Source of the DNA: Sphingomonadaceae bacterium
GTDB taxonomy: Bacteria > Pseudomonadota > Alphaproteobacteria > Sphingomonadales > Sphingomonadaceae
Assembly: GCA_947454135.1 (NCBI GenBank)
Contig: CANGJI010000023.1
Location: 1 to 35,263 of the forward strand
Direction: 5' to 3'
Length of the DNA: 35,263 bases
Below the pieces are notes generated by a model. The model ran no database searches. It was not told the DNA's origin and saw only the letters and a program-made list of their open reading frames with translations. Each line of letters begins with the position of its first letter. The stretch's first letter is position 1. The position numbers were made by a program, and so were the translations under genes. Positions 31,385-35,263 of the stretch are shown piece by piece.

Positions 31385-32341
31385 ATGCAGCTCACGCCCG
31401 CAGCCATTGCCGCCTCGCCGGATCACTACCTTCATTCCTTCGAGGGCGGGGATGCGGTGATCGTGCCGATGGACCGTGCGGCCTATGCGCGCTCGATCTT
31501 CCTCGATGCGAGGATATCGTCGGCGCGCGAGGGCGCCGCGCTGCTTCCCGTAGCACAACTGGCCGAGGCCGCGCCGCCGCCGCGCACCACGGCATGGATC
31601 TTCCATGTTGCTCATTGCGGCTCGACCCTGCTTGCTCGCGCGCTGGAAGCCATCTCGTCCGGCCTCGTGCTGCGCGAGCCGATGGCGCTGCGCCAGCTGG
31701 CTTTTGCGCCCGATCCTGCGCGCCTGCAGCTGGTGCTCGCCATGTTGTCGCGGCGCTATGGCGGGGAAGAGCCGACGCTGATCAAGGCCAACGTTCCGGT
31801 CAACGCTCTGCTGCCGGCGATTGCCGCCGCCGATCCCGCCGCCCCTGCTGTCTTCCTCCACCTCAGCCTTGAAGATTATGCGCTCGCGGTCCTGCGCAGC
31901 CCGCAACACCGCGGCTGGGTGCGCGACATCGCCGCGCGCTTTGCCGCCGTCCCCGCAGGTGCGGGCGATGCCGAATGCCTTGCCGCACTGTGGCTGTGGC
32001 AGATGCGCGCCTTTGCCGATGCGCTTGCCGTGCTGCCAGCGGCCTGCACGCTCGATGCCGAGCGCTTCTATGCTGAGCCCGCGCCCGTCCTGGCCGCTCT
32101 CGCCCCTCGGCTCGGGCGGCAGGCAGAGCCGGCGCGGATCGCGGCGGCGGTGCGCGGACCGCTGTTCAACACCTATTCGAAGCGCCCCGGCGTCGCGTTC
32201 GATAATGCGGCGCGGCTCGAGCGGCGCGCGGTCTTGCTGCGCGAACTGGCAGCCGAATTGGCCGAAGTGCGCAGCGCGGCCGAACGCGCTGCCCCAGATC
32301 TCGCCGCGCTCGAAGCCCGCACCGCTGTCGCCGCGCTCTGA
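31385..32341 (+). CDS. Sulfotransferase-like P-loop protein, function unknown
   Basis: A 318-residue protein with a nucleotide-binding loop like that of sulfotransferases: TTAWIFHVAHCGSTLLARALEAI at about 68-90. Here HCGSTLLA replaces the usual KSGTT/RSGST loop for PAPS. Further family-like features are LREPMALRQL, LIKANVPVN and the C-terminal FNTYSKRPGVAFDN followed by a helix. A standard 3'-phosphate motif is not obvious, so PAPS use is uncertain. The ATG at 31385 is six bases after TATGGC, without a ribosome-binding site. The in-frame GTG at 31319 would run through the divergent promoter. The pairing with the TauD-like oxygenase suggests joint action on one substrate. Nothing shows what that is. 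Confidence 0.65.
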   Translation: MQLTPAAIAASPDHYLHSFEGGDAVIVPMDRAAYARSIFLDARISSAREGAALLPVAQLAEAAPPPRTTAWIFHVAHCGSTLLARALEAISSGLVLREPMALRQLAFAPDPARLQLVLAMLSRRYGGEEPTLIKANVPVNALLPAIAAADPAAPAVFLHLSLEDYALAVLRSPQHRGWVRDIAARFAAVPAGAGDAECLAALWLWQMRAFADALAVLPAACTLDAERFYAEPAPVLAALAPRLGRQAEPARIAAAVRGPLFNTYSKRPGVAFDNAARLERRAVLLRELAAELAEVRSAAERAAPDLAALEARTAVAAL

Positions 32342-32484
32342 CTTGCCGCGATTCCGCTTGTCTGGCGTTCCAAAGGCGGGAAAGGACTTCGAGCTCGTGA
32401 CGCTCAATGGCGAAGAACAATCCGGCGTCCTGATCCGCCAGCTTGCTCTCGCCAAGCAGGTCAGGATCGGGCAGGCTGGCCATC
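32342..32484. other. 143-base gap after the sulfotransferase-like gene
   Basis: There is no gene I can defend here. Short open stretches exist on both strands, for example a minus-strand reading from 32525, which overlaps the next gene. None has a start with a ribosome-binding site or recognisable family. No hairpin with a T-run is visible. It may hold decayed sequence or a repeated intergenic element. Confidence 0.3.
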
Positions 32485-33759
32485 ATGATCCGCACCCTGT
32501 TCGCCTCCGCCGCGCTGGCGCTCATCGCCGGCCCTGTCCATGCCGAAACGCTCTATGTCCGCGCCGGGCACCTCGTCGATCCGGAAGCGGGCACGGTGCT
32601 GGGCGCGCGGCTGCTCAAGGTGGAGGATGGCCGGGTCGCTGCCGTCCTGCCTAATGGTGCGGTGCCAAGAGGGGCCAGGCTGGTCGATTGGTCGGCTTTC
32701 ACCGTCCTGCCCGGCCTCATCGATTGCCACGTCCACCTTGCCGATACAGGGCAGACGTCGAACGTGGCGGAGCCGCTGCTCCATTCGGCGATGGAGATCG
32801 CCTATATCGGCGCACGCAATGCCCGCACCACGCTGATGGCAGGCTTCACCACGGTTCACGATGTCGGCTCTTTCCGCGCGTTCGCCGATGTCGAACTGCG
32901 CAATGCGATCAACCGGGGCGACGTGATCGGCCCGCGCATGCAGGCCGTCGGCGCCTATGTCACGGTGCCGGGCGGCGGCGGCGAAGTTACCGGCTTCTCG
33001 CCCGACGTGCGCATTCCGGAAGACCTGCGCGCGGGTGTGGTGACCGACGCGGCGGATGCGCGCGCCAAGGTGAACTACCTGTTCCAGCACGGCGCGGATT
33101 CGATCAAACTGATCGCCACCGGCGCCGTGCTCGCCAGCGGCACCGAGGCTGGCCAGCAGGAGCTGACCGAGGACGAGATGCGCGCCGCAGTCGAAGTCGC
33201 CGCTGCGCGCGGATCGTGGGTCACTGCGCATGCCCACGGCGCGGCTGGGATCAAGTCCGCGATCCGGGCCGGCGTGCGCTCGATCGAGCATGCCAGCCTG
33301 ATCGACGATGAGGGCATCGCGCTCGCCAAGGCCAAGGGCGTGTGGCTCGACATGGACGTCTACAACGGCGACTACATCGCCGATGTCGGTCGGCGCGAAC
33401 ACTGGCCCGAGAACTACCTGCGCAAGAACGACGAGACCACCGAGGCCCAGCGCGAAGGCTTCCGCAAGGCGGTCAAGGCGGGTGTGCGGCTCTCCTTCGG
33501 CACGGATGCCGGGGTCTTCCCTCACGGCGAGAATGCCCGCCAGTTCGCCTATATGGTGCGCTTCGGGATGACGCCGATGCAGGCCATTCAGGCCGCCACG
33601 ACCAGCGCGGCGGAGCTCATGGGCTGGGGCAAGGACGTCGGCGCGCTTTCGCCGGGACACTATGCCGACATGATCGCCGTGCCGGGAGACCCCACGACAG
33701 ACATCACCGTGCTGACGAAGGTCGCCCACGTGATGAAGGGCGGCGAAGTGGTGCGCTGA
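32485..33759 (+). CDS. Secreted metal-dependent amidohydrolase (imidazolonepropionase/Xaa-Pro dipeptidase-like)
   Basis: A 424-residue amidohydrolase with a signal peptide (MIRTLFASAALALIAGPVHA). Metal-site features are in order: HVH in LIDCHVHL (H82, H84), a bridging lysine K208 in DSIKLIATG, H249/H251 in TAHAHG, H269 in SIEHAS and D341 in SFGTDAG. This set fits the carboxylated-lysine binuclear amidohydrolases often annotated as Xaa-Pro dipeptidase, organophosphate acid anhydrolase-like or ochratoxinase-like. Actual substrates are likely peptides or acyl-amino acids. The ATG at 32485 begins the signal peptide; an upstream start would add polar residues. It is followed after 72 bases by a second amidohydrolase on the same strand. 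Confidence 0.9.
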   Translation: MIRTLFASAALALIAGPVHAETLYVRAGHLVDPEAGTVLGARLLKVEDGRVAAVLPNGAVPRGARLVDWSAFTVLPGLIDCHVHLADTGQTSNVAEPLLHSAMEIAYIGARNARTTLMAGFTTVHDVGSFRAFADVELRNAINRGDVIGPRMQAVGAYVTVPGGGGEVTGFSPDVRIPEDLRAGVVTDAADARAKVNYLFQHGADSIKLIATGAVLASGTEAGQQELTEDEMRAAVEVAAARGSWVTAHAHGAAGIKSAIRAGVRSIEHASLIDDEGIALAKAKGVWLDMDVYNGDYIADVGRREHWPENYLRKNDETTEAQREGFRKAVKAGVRLSFGTDAGVFPHGENARQFAYMVRFGMTPMQAIQAATTSAAELMGWGKDVGALSPGHYADMIAVPGDPTTDITVLTKVAHVMKGGEVVR

Positions 33760-33831
33760 GCATTTTTGTGGGGGGCGCTGTGCCTCGCCTTGCCCTAGCT
33801 TCGGCCTGAACAAGACTGGAGGGAGAGCCAG

Positions 33832-35263
33832 ATGCAGGACGTGATCATCCGTGGCGGCAAGATCGTCGACGGCTCGGGCGCCGCGCCGTTCATCGGCGAT
33901 GTGGCCTTCAAGGACGGGGTGATCACCGAGGTGGCCCCAAAGATTTCCGGCACCGCGCGGCGCGAGATCGATGCGGACGGCCATATCGTCACCCCCGGCT
34001 GGGTGGACATCCACACCCATTATGACGGGCAGGTGAGCTGGGACGACGAACTCGCACCCTCCTCGCACAACGGCGTCACCACGGTCGTCATGGGCAACTG
34101 CGGCGTCGGCTTCGCGCCCGTCCGGCCAGGCCAGGAAAAGGAACTCATCGAGCTGATGGAGGGGGTGGAGGATATCCCCGGCACCGCGCTCTACGAAGGG
34201 ATCGAATGGGGGCGCTGGGAGAGCTTCCCCGAATACATGGATTACATCGCCTCCCGCAAATACGCGATCGACGTCGGCGCGCAGATCGCCCACGGCGCGG
34301 TGCGCTACTATGCGATGGGCGAGCGCGGGCGGACCAATGAGGACGCCAGCCCCGAGGAAATCGAGCGCATTGCCGACCTCGTCGAGGAAGCCGTCGCTGC
34401 GGGTGCGGTGGGCTTTTCCACTTCGCGCACCATCGGCCACCGCGCCCTGTGGGGCGAACCGGTGCCGGGCACGTTCGCGCCGGAGGAAGAACTCCTCGCC
34501 ATCGCCCGCCGCTTCAGGAAGCTCGGCAAGGGGGTGATCGAGGCGATCCCGGCGGGCACCGTCGGCAAGCTCGAAGCACTCGGCGGCGAACGCAGCGAGC
34601 CGCTGGCCGAGCTCGAACTGTTCCGCCGTATCTCCGAAGAAAGCGGCCGCCCGCTGACCTTCACGCTGGTCGAGATCCGCGAATACGCGCCTGACCTCTG
34701 GCGCCAGATGCTGGACCGCTGCCGCGAGGCCAATGCCGGCGGCGCGCATCTCTTCCCGCAAGTCCCCTCGCGCATCATCGGGTTCATCCACGGCCTGTCG
34801 AGCTATCACGCCTTCATGCGCCGCCCGACCTACCTCGAGAAGCTGGCGGACCTGCCGCTCGCCGAGCGCGTCAAGGCGATGCGCGATCCCGAGCTCAAGC
34901 GGCAGATCCTTGCCGAACGCGACGTGCCGCATGAGGCGCCGGGTTCGATGCAGAACGTCTACGGCCTGTTCCGGCGCGGCGCCGCGAGCCTCTATCCGCT
35001 GACCGAGCCGATCAACCTCGAAGCCGAAAAATCAGCCTCGATTGGCGCCAGGGCCAAGGCCGAGGGCCGCGATGCGCTTGAATACCTCTATGACGCCATG
35101 CTCGAGGATGAAGGCCGCAGCTTCCAGGCGTTGACGCGTGACAACCAGCCCAAGAGCCTCGCCGTGCTCGAGGAGATGCTGCGCCACCCCGATACCGTCA
35201 CCGGCCTCAGTGATGCCGGCGCCCATGTCACGCTGATCTGCGACGCGACGATGCCGACTACCC
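33832..35263 (+). CDS. N-acyl-D-amino-acid deacylase family amidohydrolase (cut by window edge)
   Basis: The first 477 codons of an amidohydrolase-3 family protein similar to D-aminoacylase, which removes the acyl group from N-acyl-D-amino acids; the 3' end lies outside the window. The N terminus [16 protein letters not shown] is typical. Metal ligands start in [13 protein letters not shown] (H61, H63). The D-aminoacylase signature [17 protein letters not shown] follows, and near the right edge the catalytic aspartate appears in [15 protein letters not shown]. There is no signal peptide, so it is cytosolic. GGAGGGAG lies about eight bases before the ATG at 33832. Whether it acts on D-amino acids specifically cannot be told. 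Confidence 0.9.
   Translation, partial: MQDVIIRGGKIVDGSGAAPFIGDVAFKDGVITEVAPKISGTARREIDADGHIVTPGWVDIHTHYDGQVSWDDELAPSSHNGVTTVVMGNCGVGFAPVRPGQEKELIELMEGVEDIPGTALYEGIEWGRWESFPEYMDYIASRKYAIDVGAQIAHGAVRYYAMGERGRTNEDASPEEIERIADLVEEAVAAGAVGFSTSRTIGHRALWGEPVPGTFAPEEELLAIARRFRKLGKGVIEAIPAGTVGKLEALGGERSEPLAELELFRRISEESGRPLTFTLVEIREYAPDLWRQMLDRCREANAGGAHLFPQVPSRIIGFIHGLSSYHAFMRRPTYLEKLADLPLAERVKAMRDPELKRQILAERDVPHEAPGSMQNVYGLFRRGAASLYPLTEPINLEAEKSASIGARAKAEGRDALEYLYDAMLEDEGRSFQALTRDNQPKSLAVLEEMLRHPDTVTGLSDAGAHVTLICDATMPTT

Noticed and set aside
1..35263. tRNA, rRNA, CRISPR arrays, insertion sequences, prophage or restriction/defence genes
   Set aside because: I read through all spacers and saw no cloverleaf-like, repeat-spacer, transposase, integrase, methylase or toxin-antitoxin signatures. 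The window looks like stable core chromosome.

Overview
The window reads as a chromosomal core segment of a high-GC alphaproteobacterium, most likely a sphingomonad (Sphingomonadales; a Novosphingobium- or Sphingobium-like genome is my guess). The reasons are the strong G/C third-position bias throughout, the MucR/Ros-type regulator, a Fur with no C-terminal CxxC, the class II DAHP synthase, and the gene order nifU / tsaB-rimI / fur / miaB-phoH-ybeY-corC, which I recall as an alphaproteobacterial core arrangement. I see no phage, transposon, CRISPR, tRNA or rRNA. Both edges cut through genes: smc on the left and a D-aminoacylase-type amidohydrolase on the right.

Layout. (1) 1-4457, minus strand: dciA-like DUF721 gene, two tandem DsbA-like thiol oxidoreductases, then smc. 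(2) 4487-8492, plus strand: a tight operon of mutY, a Tat-type serine hydrolase, nudC and a FrnE-like DsbA protein, ending in a symmetric hairpin shared with the convergent DUF1489 gene. (3) 8511-10458, minus: mgtE then DUF1489; divergent from it, a cyclophilin and a GNAT acetyltransferase (10563-11466, plus). (4) 11471-22954, a long minus-strand run: nifU, nitroreductase, tsaB, rimI, mucR, fur, plsC, a PmtA-like methyltransferase, miaB, phoH, a secreted four-cysteine protein, ybeY, corC, lysR and a small YqfO/NIF3-like protein. It is interrupted only by one plus-strand gene for a tiny secreted Arg/His heptad-repeat protein at 16144-16395. (5) 23061-30330, plus: a secreted FKBP isomerase, a two-domain M16 peptidase, a secreted S9 prolyl oligopeptidase and the class II DAHP synthase. 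(6) 30352-32341: a divergent pair, a TauD/clavaminate-synthase-like 2-oxoglutarate oxygenase and a sulfotransferase-like P-loop protein. (7) 32485-35263, plus: two amidohydrolases.

How the genes work together. Much of the window is housekeeping: chromosome maintenance (smc, dciA), oxidative damage repair and nucleotide cleanup (mutY, nudC), tRNA modification (miaB, tsaB), ribosome maturation (ybeY, rimI), Fe-S assembly (nifU) and iron or global regulation (fur, mucR). The right third is rich in envelope peptide handling: FKBP, M16, S9 and D-aminoacyl amidohydrolase.

The least explained items are the Arg/His heptad protein, the oxygenase/sulfotransferase-like pair, a long hairpin before the M16 gene, the standalone YqfO-like protein, and several inverted repeats placed on promoters (fur, mucR, phoH, mgtE/cyclophilin).
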